This document shows positions 15,734-23,843 of a stretch of 64,000 nucleotides of DNA, piece by piece. Position numbers and translations under genes: made by a program. The first letter of the stretch is position 1, and every line of letters begins with the position of its first letter. Source of the stretch: Elusimicrobiota bacterium (GTDB lineage Bacteria > Elusimicrobiota > Elusimicrobia > JACQPE01); NCBI GenBank assembly GCA_016180815.1, contig JACPAN010000011.1:62001-126000 (forward strand), in the 5' to 3' direction. Below the pieces are notes generated by a model, which was not told the DNA's origin, ran no database searches, and saw only the letters and a list, made by a program, of their open reading frames with translations.

Positions 15734-16331
15734 CCCCTCGTCCTGGAGTCTGCCCGATCGCTACGGGCTGTTGATTGCCGTGATTCAGCCGCGCCCTATC
15801 GCCTGGGTGTCGACTAAGGGAAAAGACGGCAGCGTCAATTTGGCGCCGTTTAGTTTTTTTACGGGCGCCGGGGCCAATCCCATGACTGTCTGTTTTGTGC
15901 CGGTCAGAAACCGGGAGGGAAAGAAAAAAGACACTTTGGTCAATGTGGAGGCCACGGGGGAATTCGTGGTTAACGTGGCCACCGAAGATTTGGCGCAAAA
16001 GATGAACCAAACATCAGCGGATTACCCTTACGGGGTGAGCGAATTCGAGAAAGCTGGGTTGACGCCCGCGCCTTCGGTCAAGGTCAAACCCCCGCGCGTG
16101 AAAGAATCGCCCGTCAATTTGGAGTGTCGTTTATTTAAGGTGGTCCCGGTCAGCGAGGAGCCATTGAGCGGCTCGGTGGTCATCGGCACCGTCATCTATG
16201 CTCATGTCGCCGATCACCTTTGGAAAGAGGGTAAAATCGATCATCGGGACCTCAAGGCGATCGGCCGTTTGGAAGACGCTTCCTACACCCGCGTCAGCGA
16301 TACATTCATGATGCCGAGGCCCAAGTTATGA
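15723..16331 (+). CDS. Flavin reductase-like FMN-binding protein
   Basis: 202 aa split-barrel flavoprotein. The N-terminal PRPIAWVSTKGKDGSVNLAPFSFFTGAGANP is typical of the flavin-reductase-like domain (DIM6/NTAB), followed by KKDTLVNVEATGEFVVNVA. Such proteins bind FMN; many of this subtype have no assigned substrate and often sit in aromatic-compound operons. Here it lies between homogentisate dioxygenase and the HPPD-like gene, so a supporting redox role in tyrosine breakdown is likely but unproven. Confidence 0.87.
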   Translation: MELDPSSWSLPDRYGLLIAVIQPRPIAWVSTKGKDGSVNLAPFSFFTGAGANPMTVCFVPVRNREGKKKDTLVNVEATGEFVVNVATEDLAQKMNQTSADYPYGVSEFEKAGLTPAPSVKVKPPRVKESPVNLECRLFKVVPVSEEPLSGSVVIGTVIYAHVADHLWKEGKIDHRDLKAIGRLEDASYTRVSDTFMMPRPKL

Positions 16332-17140
16332 ACCGCATGAAAATGCCGACACGAAAGCCGCAAGCGCATTCATCCCAGCCCGGTTCGTTTTTGAATTTTC
16401 AGGTCGACCATATGACGCTTTTGGTGGATTCTGAAATGTACAACGTCGCCTACGCGATGTTGCGTATTATTTTTGGGGCGGCCAAAGAAGACATCCTTTA
16501 TGAAAAAAGAAAAGAATGGGTGAAAGGGCGGGGAGAAGCGTCGATGACCTTCGCGGCAAGGATCGGCCGCGGCCCGGTGGACGGACCCCAGATGCAAAAC
16601 ACGATTATCGCCGTGGTTCAGCCCTCCGAACCCAAAGAGCAGCCGTCTCATGTTCGCGATATGCTCAATCAACACGCGGCCGCGGCCCATTGGCAGCATA
16701 TCGCGTTGCGCACTCCCGACTTGTTGAGTTTCCACCAATACGCGCAAGAGCGCGGCGTCAATTTTATCACCCCGATATTAAAAGACGCCGCTGAGGATTT
16801 GATCCAGGTCTTTAGCGGCGAATGGTATTTGCCGGGAGGCAAGCCCAGCGGTCTGTTTTTTGAATTCGTTCAGCGTGATCCCACTCCCGCTCTGTTGAAG
16901 AAGCTTGAAGAACGCAACAGGGAATCCTGGTTCCGAGACAAGACATTCTTGGGCCTTTACGGAGAAAAGGAGACCGAGTATCGCAGCGGCCGGGTGATCC
17001 CGTTCATCGATCATGAATTGTTCGGCCGTTTAAAGGCGCTGTTGGCGCCGAAAAACCTTTGGTCCATCAACGATGAGGATATCCGGGAATCCGAGCAAAT
17101 CATGATCGCCTACGCCTCTCAAAAACAAACCCGGCGGTAG
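16328..17140 (+). CDS. 4-hydroxyphenylpyruvate dioxygenase-like VOC protein (shortened)
   Basis: 270 aa; full HPPDs have 350-400. The VOC-fold metal triad is visible as His28 (VDHMTLLV), His124 (WQHIALRTPDLLSF) and Glu179 (GLFFEFVQR). The segment ERGVNFITP matches the RGVxF motif of the HPPD catalytic half. It appears to keep the catalytic C-terminal domain while lacking the N-terminal VOC repeat. An extra C-terminal ~90 residues are not recognised. As last gene of the operon it would provide homogentisate for hmgA. A related function such as hydroxymandelate synthase is possible. Start ATG overlaps the flavin-reductase stop by 4 bp. Confidence 0.75.
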   Translation: MNRMKMPTRKPQAHSSQPGSFLNFQVDHMTLLVDSEMYNVAYAMLRIIFGAAKEDILYEKRKEWVKGRGEASMTFAARIGRGPVDGPQMQNTIIAVVQPSEPKEQPSHVRDMLNQHAAAAHWQHIALRTPDLLSFHQYAQERGVNFITPILKDAAEDLIQVFSGEWYLPGGKPSGLFFEFVQRDPTPALLKKLEERNRESWFRDKTFLGLYGEKETEYRSGRVIPFIDHELFGRLKALLAPKNLWSINDEDIRESEQIMIAYASQKQTRR

Positions 17141-17155
17141 AGTCCCCAGGTTCCG

Positions 17156-18517
17156 CTACGGTGCGTCGGGAAAATATTCTTCGTCTTGGTTGGTCCCGGT
17201 TTTTGTTCCCGATTCATTGGAAGCGGACGTAGTCGCAGGCGGCGCGTTTTGAAATCCAGGCAGCGCAAGCCCCGGCGGCAATTTGCTCGCGCCTTTTGTT
17301 TTGGGCGGCGTTGATTTGGCTTTGGCGGGCTTCACCGGCGCACCCGGCATTTCAACGGTCACCGTGGGTTGGGATTTTTTCGATTTGGCGGCGGTTTTTT
17401 TTCTTGCGGCCGGACGTTTTTTTGAGGATGTCCCGACGGCCGGTTGAGCGGGTTCCATATCGGGTTTCGGGGGCTCCTCAAACACATTCACGGGAAAACC
17501 GGAGTGATCGGCCATCGGTGATCCCGGTTGCGTCGCGAGGCCGGGCGCGACGCTTGACGTTCCTTGCAAATCCGCCGGAGATAGGGCCGAGGACTTCACC
17601 GGCCTGATTTTGCCGAAATAAATCCATAGAGCCAAACCGATGACGATGAGAGAAACGGCGGCGATGATGGAAAGACGCAACGATTGCGGAGATAGCGAAG
17701 GAGACGCCCTGGCGATCGCCGGCGGCTTGTTCACCTCTGGTTCAATGCGCCGCGCCGGCGCAACCGGATGCAGCGCAGGGGGAGGCGGCGGCTTGGGCGT
17801 TTCTTGGGCGGGCGCGGCCGCGGGCGATGCTTCGCCGGCTGTTGACGCGATGACCGGTTGCTGCGCAGGCATTGCGCGGGCCACAGACGCCGGGCGCAGC
17901 AACGCTCCCTCTAATTTTTTTTCAGATTCTTCGGCCGCGGTCTCCATGTCCTGTTGCTTTTGCCCGATCTCGGATAACCGTTCCTTCAGGGAGGCGACAT
18001 TTGCCTCCAACCCCAACAACGACTGTTGAAGTTCTTTTAAATGATTCGCCCATTGATCCAGCGACGCCAGGCGTTGACCGAGCGACTCGACATTGCCGGC
18101 GCTTTGATTGACGGCCGTGGTTAAGCGGCCGGTTTCCACCGCTTGTTCGGAAATTTTTTGCCGGATTTCCTCAAGCGCCCCTTCGGTCGCGGCTTTGATG
18201 CTCCCTATTTCTTCTTCGATCCTCAATTCCCATTGTTTTTGGGCCTGAGTCAGCCCGTCAAGATTTTTTTCTATGGCTTCGATGCGCCGCGCCATGGGCG
18301 AGGCCCCCAACCCTTTGGCTTGGGCGGCGGGCGCGTCGCCGGGACGTTCCATCTCGGATTTAAGGATTTCATCGGCCCTCTTCCAGTCCGAGGCCGTGAT
18401 GCCGGGGGATGATTCGGGGCACAACAACAAATTGCCGTTGAACCAGGGCTGCGCCTGGATAATGTCAAGCTCCATGGGCCCGACGACTTGGCCCTGATTG
18501 TAAATGCGGTAACGCAT
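17156..18517 (-). CDS. GYF_2-like, coiled-coil, single-pass membrane protein
   Basis: 453 aa. Residues 1-50 (YRIYNQGQVVGPMELD ... DWKRADEI) resemble the GYF_2/DUF4339 module, which often precedes membrane segments in bacteria. A long coiled coil follows (about 75-210, heptad-like, rich in Glu/Gln/Leu), then a Pro/Ala-rich linker, one transmembrane helix (about 300-322, LSIIAAVSLIVIGLALWIYFG) and a Lys/Pro/Ala-rich tail. This topology suggests a cytoplasmic N-terminus and an extracytoplasmic tail. Function unknown. The start is ATG 18517; an upstream in-frame start at 18571 lacks support. Convergent with the homogentisate operon, divergent from the next gene. Confidence 0.75.
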   Translation of the reverse strand: MRYRIYNQGQVVGPMELDIIQAQPWFNGNLLLCPESSPGITASDWKRADEILKSEMERPGDAPAAQAKGLGASPMARRIEAIEKNLDGLTQAQKQWELRIEEEIGSIKAATEGALEEIRQKISEQAVETGRLTTAVNQSAGNVESLGQRLASLDQWANHLKELQQSLLGLEANVASLKERLSEIGQKQQDMETAAEESEKKLEGALLRPASVARAMPAQQPVIASTAGEASPAAAPAQETPKPPPPPALHPVAPARRIEPEVNKPPAIARASPSLSPQSLRLSIIAAVSLIVIGLALWIYFGKIRPVKSSALSPADLQGTSSVAPGLATQPGSPMADHSGFPVNVFEEPPKPDMEPAQPAVGTSSKKRPAARKKTAAKSKKSQPTVTVEMPGAPVKPAKAKSTPPKTKGASKLPPGLALPGFQNAPPATTSASNESGTKTGTNQDEEYFPDAP

Positions 18518-18594
18518 AAAGGCCGCTCTTCGCGCCGTTAATAGCTTGCTCCTGAATCGCCGGTAAATCAAGGGGAAAAGGTTAGAATGCTGTG

Positions 18595-19242
18595 ATGCGT
18601 TTATTGTTGGTCCTGGCCTTTCTTTTCGGGGGGTATCATTGGGTGCGGACCCGCTCCGAAAAAAAAGCGGTTGAAGACATCGCGCTGTTGGAAAAAAGAA
18701 CCCTTGAGCTCGGAGCGACGCTCACCCGCGCTCTTTCTTCGGGATCCTCCCTGTCGGGAGAAGAGGCTTTGTCCGCGCTCGGCGCGTTTACCCACCCTTC
18801 AGTGCAGGTCGCGGGTTTAAGCCATGAGGAGTTTTGGGAGCGGGTCTATTCCTCCGGGACCTTTGAATCGGTCAGGGAGCAATCTTATCAGCGCCGCCGC
18901 CAGCTTTTTCAGGTGGGCCCCACCTATTGGGTCAGCCGGGATTCGTACACCGTTCATGTGTCGCCCAGTCTTTTTAAAAATTTGCGCATCGGTTTTATCG
19001 AGGCTGAAGTTTCATTCACCGGGCGAGGAGTCCCCAGCGATGCCGTGCTCGATGAATTGGTCGAGCTCATGCGCCATGAAGGCAAGTTGGATAATTTTGT
19101 TTTTTATTACGGCCAGCCGACCAGCGTGGATCTCAAAGCGCTTTGGGTTTACCATGACGATAATTGGTACCTGGACCCGGTGCGTACCCAGGCGTTTGCC
19201 GCAGCCTACCGGCCTCAACAGAGGCTGGCCGGCCTCAAGTGA
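18595..19242 (+). CDS. Membrane-anchored hypothetical protein
   Basis: About 215 aa. One N-terminal hydrophobic segment (LLLVLAFLFGGYHWV) then a mixed alpha/beta soluble domain with many aromatic residues (FQVGPTYWVSRDSYTVHVS, FVFYYGQPTSVDLKALWVYHDDNWYLDP). No family recognised. A TAGAAT box at 18583-18588 ends 6 bp before the ATG, consistent with a leaderless start; a GTG codon immediately before the ATG is an alternative. Its stop overlaps the birA start by 4 bp, so it is part of that operon. Confidence 0.65.
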   Translation: MRLLLVLAFLFGGYHWVRTRSEKKAVEDIALLEKRTLELGATLTRALSSGSSLSGEEALSALGAFTHPSVQVAGLSHEEFWERVYSSGTFESVREQSYQRRRQLFQVGPTYWVSRDSYTVHVSPSLFKNLRIGFIEAEVSFTGRGVPSDAVLDELVELMRHEGKLDNFVFYYGQPTSVDLKALWVYHDDNWYLDPVRTQAFAAAYRPQQRLAGLK

Positions 19243-19880
19243 CGGAAGCCAAGTCCATCGAGCGCTACCTTCGCATGGCGATGAACAATTCCGGAGACTG
19301 GCCTTGCGCGCCCTTCGGCGGGCGCGTCTATCATTACGACCGCATCGAATCCACCCAGACCCAGGCCAAGCATTCGGCCGCTTCAGGAGAGCCGGAAGGG
19401 GCGTTATTCGTCGCCCGGCGTCAAAGCGCGGGCTATGGCCGAAAAGGCGACGCCTGGAATTCCGAACAAGGCGGCTTATGGTTTTCCGTAATTTGCCGGC
19501 CCCGTTTCGGGCCCGAGCGGGCCGAAGCGTTTTCCGCAGCCTGCGCCGAGGCTTGCCGCGACGCGTTTCACCGGCGGTTGCCGGAGGCCGCGTTTGCGAT
19601 CAAAAAACCCAATGATGTTTTAGTTCAAGCCACCGATGGTTCTTGGAAAAAAGTTTGCGGTTTAATTCTAGAGGGGAGCGTTCAGGACGGCGTTTACGAA
19701 TGGTTGGTTTTGGGCGTCGGCGTCAATGTCAATAATGTTCTGCCGGATGGGTTGAAACCCATCGCCGTCACTCTCGAAGAGATCAACGTCCGCCCCGTGG
19801 AGCGGATGCCTTTGTTGAGAGAAGTGTTGATCGAGATGGCGCGCCGCTACGGCACCTTCCAGGAAACGAAAAGTCTATAA
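19239..19880 (+). CDS. birA: Biotin--[acetyl-CoA-carboxylase] ligase (catalytic domain only)
   Basis: 213 aa, attaches biotin to carboxyl carrier proteins through biotinyl-AMP. Motifs: ESTQTQAK, RRQSAGYGRKGDAWNSEQGG (the biotin-binding GRGRxGRxW loop, slightly divergent), GLWFSV, KKPNDVLV (KWPND equivalent) and KKVCGLILEG. The N-terminal DNA-binding helix-turn-helix of repressor-type BirA is absent, so it is a monofunctional ligase. Start GTG 19239 overlaps the previous stop. A biotin-dependent carboxyltransferase subunit is encoded at 37937. Confidence 0.9.
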   Translation: MTEAKSIERYLRMAMNNSGDWPCAPFGGRVYHYDRIESTQTQAKHSAASGEPEGALFVARRQSAGYGRKGDAWNSEQGGLWFSVICRPRFGPERAEAFSAACAEACRDAFHRRLPEAAFAIKKPNDVLVQATDGSWKKVCGLILEGSVQDGVYEWLVLGVGVNVNNVLPDGLKPIAVTLEEINVRPVERMPLLREVLIEMARRYGTFQETKSL

Positions 19881-19881
19881 T
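19876..19881 (+). promoter_or_regulatory. TATAAT box directly before maoC
   Basis: A perfect TATAAT straddles the birA stop and ends 8 bp before the maoC ATG (19890). No -35 match at normal spacing. Its position would give a transcript starting at or within a base or two of the ATG. Confidence 0.4.
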
Positions 19882-19889
19882 CTTTTTCG

Positions 19890-20324
19890 ATGCCTTCCCT
19901 GTATTTTGACGAATATCAGATCGGCCAAACCATCACCACCGGAGGCCGCACGGTAACCCAAACCGATGTGGTGAATTTTGCCTGCCTGTCGGGGGATTTT
20001 AACCCTATCCACGTGAACGTGGAGCACGCTAAGAAAAGTCCGTTCGGAGCGCCCATCGCCCATGGGCTGTTGGGTTTGTCCATTGTTTCCGGTTTGGCGC
20101 ATGAAATGGGGTTTATCCGCGACAGCGTGGTGGCGTTCACGGGCCTTTCCTGGAAATTTAAAAAGCCCGTTTTATTCGGCGACACGATCAAAAGTCGATT
20201 TACGGTCCGCCAGACCAGAGGCTTGGGCGCGCAGGGCATCGTTGTTTTTGACGTCAAACTCCTCAACCAGCGGGATGAAACCGTGGGTGAAGGCGAGTGG
20301 AGCTTGATGATTAAAAAGAAATGA
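19890..20324 (+). CDS. MaoC-like (R)-hydratase / hot-dog fold dehydratase
   Basis: 144 aa. Hydratase 2 motif LSGDFNPIHVNVEHAKKSPFG contains the catalytic Asp and His, followed by APIAHGLLGLS. The hot-dog helix and the later LSWKFKKPVLFGDTI strand are standard. It hydrates trans-2-enoyl-CoA or dehydrates 3-hydroxyacyl-CoA; substrate unknown. Preceded by a TATAAT box; the end overlaps the next gene by 4 bp. Confidence 0.92.
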   Translation: MPSLYFDEYQIGQTITTGGRTVTQTDVVNFACLSGDFNPIHVNVEHAKKSPFGAPIAHGLLGLSIVSGLAHEMGFIRDSVVAFTGLSWKFKKPVLFGDTIKSRFTVRQTRGLGAQGIVVFDVKLLNQRDETVGEGEWSLMIKKK

Positions 20325-21271
20325 CGAAATCCGCGCCGCGCCGTTCGGATCGCCCCCTCCGTTTTGTTTCGCTGAAAACCAGAGCAAGCAAAGTCCGCTT
20401 GGAATTTTTAGGCAGCGAGCCTAAGAAGGGCGGCTCGTTTAAAAGTTTTTTCAACGGCTTGCCGGCGATTTTGGCGGCGCAAAACTTGAGGGAATTCGTG
20501 GAAGCCGTGGTCAACGCCAAGAAAAAAAAGCGCCCGGTGCTTATGATGTTCGGGGCGCATGTCATTAAAACCGGGTTATCGCGCTACATCATCACCTTGA
20601 TGGAAAAGGGCTGGGTGACGGCGCTTGCCACCAACGGAGCCGGCGTGATCCATGATTTTGAATTAGCGTTCGCCGGGCAAACCAGCGAAGACGTGCCCGC
20701 GCAATTGAAAGCCGGCATTTTCGGATTTGCCAGGGAAACGGGGCAGTATTTAAACGGCTGGGCGCGGGAAGCCGCGGGCTTGGGTTCGGGTTTGGGCGAA
20801 ACCATCGGCCAAAAAATCGCGGCCAGCCGGTTTCCCAACCGGCGCATGAGCCTGTTCGCCAGAGCCTATGGACTCGGCGTGCCGGCCACGGTGCATGCCG
20901 CCATCGGCACGGACATCGTTTATCAGCACCCTAATTGCGACGGAGGCGCCTGGGGGCAGGCCAGTTATACGGATTTTAAACGCTTGACCGAAATCGTCGG
21001 CGATTTAGCCGGCGGCGGCGTGATTATGAATTGGGGCTCGGCCGTGCTGATGCCCGAGGTGCTGCTCAAGGCCATCGCCATCAATCGCAATAAGGGGCGG
21101 CGAATGGATAAAATAACCGCGGCGAATTTCGACATGATCCCTCAATATCGACCGCGCGTCAACGTCCTGGAGCGGCCGACCCTTTGGTCCGGCTCCAGAG
21201 CCTTCAATTTTATCGGGCATCATGAAATCCTGCTGCCCTTGGTGTCGCAGGCCTTGGTGGAGCATAGGTGA
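20321..21271 (+). CDS. Conserved protein, possibly deoxyhypusine-synthase-like
   Basis: 316 aa. Notable motifs: MMFGAHVIKTGLSRYI, VTALATNGAGVIHDFE, GQTSEDV, TVHAAIGTDIVYQHPN, GGGVIMNWGSAVLMPE. The pattern of a glycine-rich turn, an NGAG-HD-E motif and a later GTD motif suggests a Rossmann-like nucleotide-binding fold and is loosely reminiscent of the deoxyhypusine synthase family; that resemblance is weak. It is the first gene of the tightly overlapping rfaE1-pyrG-kdsA-kdsD set, suggesting a role in or alongside inner-core LPS precursor synthesis. Start ATG overlaps maoC by 4 bp. Confidence 0.65.
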   Translation: MTKSAPRRSDRPLRFVSLKTRASKVRLEFLGSEPKKGGSFKSFFNGLPAILAAQNLREFVEAVVNAKKKKRPVLMMFGAHVIKTGLSRYIITLMEKGWVTALATNGAGVIHDFELAFAGQTSEDVPAQLKAGIFGFARETGQYLNGWAREAAGLGSGLGETIGQKIAASRFPNRRMSLFARAYGLGVPATVHAAIGTDIVYQHPNCDGGAWGQASYTDFKRLTEIVGDLAGGGVIMNWGSAVLMPEVLLKAIAINRNKGRRMDKITAANFDMIPQYRPRVNVLERPTLWSGSRAFNFIGHHEILLPLVSQALVEHR

Positions 21272-22260
21272 TTTCTCCCGCGCGCGCCCAAAAAGTTATC
21301 GCCGGCTACCCAAAAGCCAATATTCTGGTGATCGGCGATTTGATGATGGACCGTTTTATTTGGGGGGCGGTCAGCCGGATTTCGCCGGAGGCCCCGGTGC
21401 CGGTCGTGGAGGTCACCAACGAGGAGGACCGTCCGGGCGGAGCGGGCAATGTGATTTTCAATCTGGTCAGCCTCGAGGCCAAGGTTTATGCCGGCGGCAT
21501 CGTGGGCATGGACACGGCCGGGGAGCGCCTGGTGCGTGATTTTGAGCACCGGGGCGTCAGCCCGGAGGGCATTTTGCTCGACCCGACGCGGCCGACAAGC
21601 TTAAAGACCAGGGTGGTTGCCGGGCATCAGCATGTCGTGCGTTTCGACAAGGAGTCCAAAGTGCCGATCAGCCAGGATTTTGAGTCGCGCCTGCTGGGCG
21701 TTTTGGAGTCGATTATCAATCGCGTCGACGCAGTCGTTATTTCCGATTACGGCAAAGGCCTGATCACGCCGCGGCTGGTTTCCTGGCTGGTCGCCGCCGT
21801 CAAAAAAACAGGGGCCGATATTTTCGTCGATCCTAAGCCGGAGAACATGCGCCTTTATAAAAACGTCACTTGCGTGACGCCCAATACAACGGAAGCTTTT
21901 TTAGGCATGGGCCAATTGCCCAAGACGGATAATGATTCAGTGGAAGCGATCGGAAAGAAAATCATGTCCGCTCTGCGCCTGCGCCAGGCCATTATCACGC
22001 GCGGCCCCCAGGGCATGACCCTGTTCAACCTGAACGGGCGGGGCCGTCCTGAGTTCCGGCATATCCCGACCGTGGCGCGCGAGGTTTTTGACGTGACCGG
22101 AGCCGGTGATACGGTGGTCGCCTCTTATGCGTTGAGCCGCGTCGCCGGGGCGTCGCCGGTGGAGGCGGTGCATCTGGCCAATATGGCGGCGGGCATCGTC
22201 GTCGGCAAAGTCGGAACGGCCACGGTATCGCGGGCCGAATTGCAGGAGGCGTCGAGGTGA
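21268..22260 (+). CDS. rfaE1: D-glycero-beta-D-manno-heptose-7-phosphate kinase
   Basis: 330 aa PfkB/ribokinase-family kinase making heptose-1,7-bisphosphate for LPS inner core. Motifs: VIGDLMMDRFIWG, ISPEAPVPVVEV, RPGGAGNVIFNL, ISDYGKGLI, DPKPENMRLY and the C-terminal anion hole DVTGAGDTVVASYAL. Only the kinase half of the fused HldE is present; the cytidylyltransferase (RfaE2) is not in this window. GTG start overlaps the preceding stop by 4 bp; it overlaps pyrG by 4 bp. Confidence 0.92.
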   Translation: MISPARAQKVIAGYPKANILVIGDLMMDRFIWGAVSRISPEAPVPVVEVTNEEDRPGGAGNVIFNLVSLEAKVYAGGIVGMDTAGERLVRDFEHRGVSPEGILLDPTRPTSLKTRVVAGHQHVVRFDKESKVPISQDFESRLLGVLESIINRVDAVVISDYGKGLITPRLVSWLVAAVKKTGADIFVDPKPENMRLYKNVTCVTPNTTEAFLGMGQLPKTDNDSVEAIGKKIMSALRLRQAIITRGPQGMTLFNLNGRGRPEFRHIPTVAREVFDVTGAGDTVVASYALSRVAGASPVEAVHLANMAAGIVVGKVGTATVSRAELQEASR

Positions 22261-23843
22261 CTAAATATATTTTCGTAACGGGCGGGGTTGCATCGTCTTT
22301 AGGCAAGGGCATCGCCGCGTCTTCCATCGGTTGTTTGCTGCGCTCCCGGGGCCTCAAGGTGACGTTGTTAAAACTTGATCCTTATTTGAACGTCGACGCC
22401 GGCACCATGAATCCGTATCAGCACGGCGAGGTTTTCGTGACCGGAGACGGCGCTGAGACGGACCTTGACTTGGGGCATTATGAGCGGTTTTTGCACGCGG
22501 ATATGTCCAAGGAAAATAACGTCACGGCCGGGCAGATTTATGAAACGATCATCCGTTGCGAGCGCGAGGGCAAATACCTGGGTCAGACGGTCCAAGTCAT
22601 CCCCCATGTCACTGCTGAGATTAAGCGCCGGATGATGCTCTGGTCCGGACGCGCCGACGTGGTGGTCATTGAGATCGGCGGCACCGTGGGCGATATCGAG
22701 GGCCTTCCTTTTCTTGAAGCCGCGCGCCAATTGCGCCTTGAGATCGGCAGGGACAACGTGGCTTACGTTCATGTGACGCTGCTGCCTTATGTCCGGGCGA
22801 GCGAGGAATTGAAAACGAAGCCAACACAGCATTCGGTCAATAAGCTGCGCGAAATCGGCATTGATCCGGACCTGATCGTGGCCCGCTCCGAGCACCGCAT
22901 TACCGAGGAATTGAAGGCCAAGATCGCGTTGTTTACCTCCGTGCCCAAGGAAGCGGTGATCGAGGCCGTGGACGTGGATACGATTTATGAAGTGCCCATG
23001 CTCTTTGCGCGCCAAGGCGTTGATGAGCAATTGCTGATGCTCTTGAGGATGCGTTCGGGCCACCGCAATTTGGATCAATGGCAGCGCATGGTGGATGTGG
23101 CCAAAACCCCGGATCATGAGTTGACGATCCATGTGGCAGGCAAATATACCGAGCTCAAAGACGCTTATAAATCCATTTGGGAGGCATTGGCGCACGGAGG
23201 TTTGGCCAATCGGGCTAAGGTGCGCGTGCAGTATATCGACGTGGAGCGTCCGAATCTCGAGGAGGAACTATCCTCGGCGAGGGGCATTCTGGTGCCCGGC
23301 GGATTCGGCGACCGGGGCATTGAGGGGAAGATCGAAACCTGCCGCATCGCGCGGGAGAAAAAAATTCCTTTCTTCGGCATTTGTTTGGGCATGCAAACCG
23401 CGACCATCGAGGTGGCCAGAAATTTGTTGCGCTGCAAAGGCGCCAACTCCACGGAGTTCGATTCGAAGACCCGCCACCCGGTCATTCATTTGCTGCCCCA
23501 GCAGCGCCACGTCCGCCAAGTGGGAGGCAGCATGCGCCTGGGCAATTACCCCTGCCGCATCAAACAGCATTCCCTGGCCGCCCAGGCTTACGGTAGCACT
23601 CAAATTGAGGAACGCCATCGCCATCGCTATGAGCTCAACAACAAATACCGCAGCAACCTTGAGGGCGCCGGGCTGAAAGTCACGGGCGTTTACCCCAAGC
23701 AGAATTTGGCTGAAATCGTTGAATTTAAAAATCATCCTTGGTTTGTGGCGGTGCAATTTCATCCGGAGCTCCGCTCCCGCCCGCTGGAGCCTCATCCTTT
23801 GTTCCGTGATTTCGTGAAAGCGGCGTTGGCAAATAGAAACTAG
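22257..23843 (+). CDS. pyrG: CTP synthase
   Basis: 528 aa, converts UTP to CTP using glutamine. N-terminal amidoligase: FVTGGVASSLGKGI, LKLDPYLNVDAGTMNP, VLIR-type GDGAETDLDLGHYERF and EIGGTVGDIE. C-terminal class I glutamine amidotransferase: FFGICLGMQ with Cys376, and QFHPEL near residue 503 for the His/Glu pair. CTP is needed to activate Kdo and heptose, which explains its place between rfaE1 and kdsA. GTG start overlaps rfaE1; stop overlaps kdsA by one base. Confidence 0.97.
   Translation: MTKYIFVTGGVASSLGKGIAASSIGCLLRSRGLKVTLLKLDPYLNVDAGTMNPYQHGEVFVTGDGAETDLDLGHYERFLHADMSKENNVTAGQIYETIIRCEREGKYLGQTVQVIPHVTAEIKRRMMLWSGRADVVVIEIGGTVGDIEGLPFLEAARQLRLEIGRDNVAYVHVTLLPYVRASEELKTKPTQHSVNKLREIGIDPDLIVARSEHRITEELKAKIALFTSVPKEAVIEAVDVDTIYEVPMLFARQGVDEQLLMLLRMRSGHRNLDQWQRMVDVAKTPDHELTIHVAGKYTELKDAYKSIWEALAHGGLANRAKVRVQYIDVERPNLEEELSSARGILVPGGFGDRGIEGKIETCRIAREKKIPFFGICLGMQTATIEVARNLLRCKGANSTEFDSKTRHPVIHLLPQQRHVRQVGGSMRLGNYPCRIKQHSLAAQAYGSTQIEERHRHRYELNNKYRSNLEGAGLKVTGVYPKQNLAEIVEFKNHPWFVAVQFHPELRSRPLEPHPLFRDFVKAALANRN

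Noticed and set aside
18518-18594. Promoter for the minus-strand GYF_2-like gene (TTGATT and TATTAA)
   Set aside because: The two hexamers are 22 bp apart, too far for a normal promoter.
22200-22260. Leader or attenuator before pyrG
   Set aside because: pyrG starts inside the rfaE1 stop (4-bp overlap), leaving no room for a leader RNA.
22368-23195. Minus-strand open frame of 275 codons opposite pyrG
   Set aside because: Antisense to a full-length, highly conserved CTP synthase; His-rich low-information translation typical of a shadow frame. The same applies to 9201-9899 and 24104-24778 (-).
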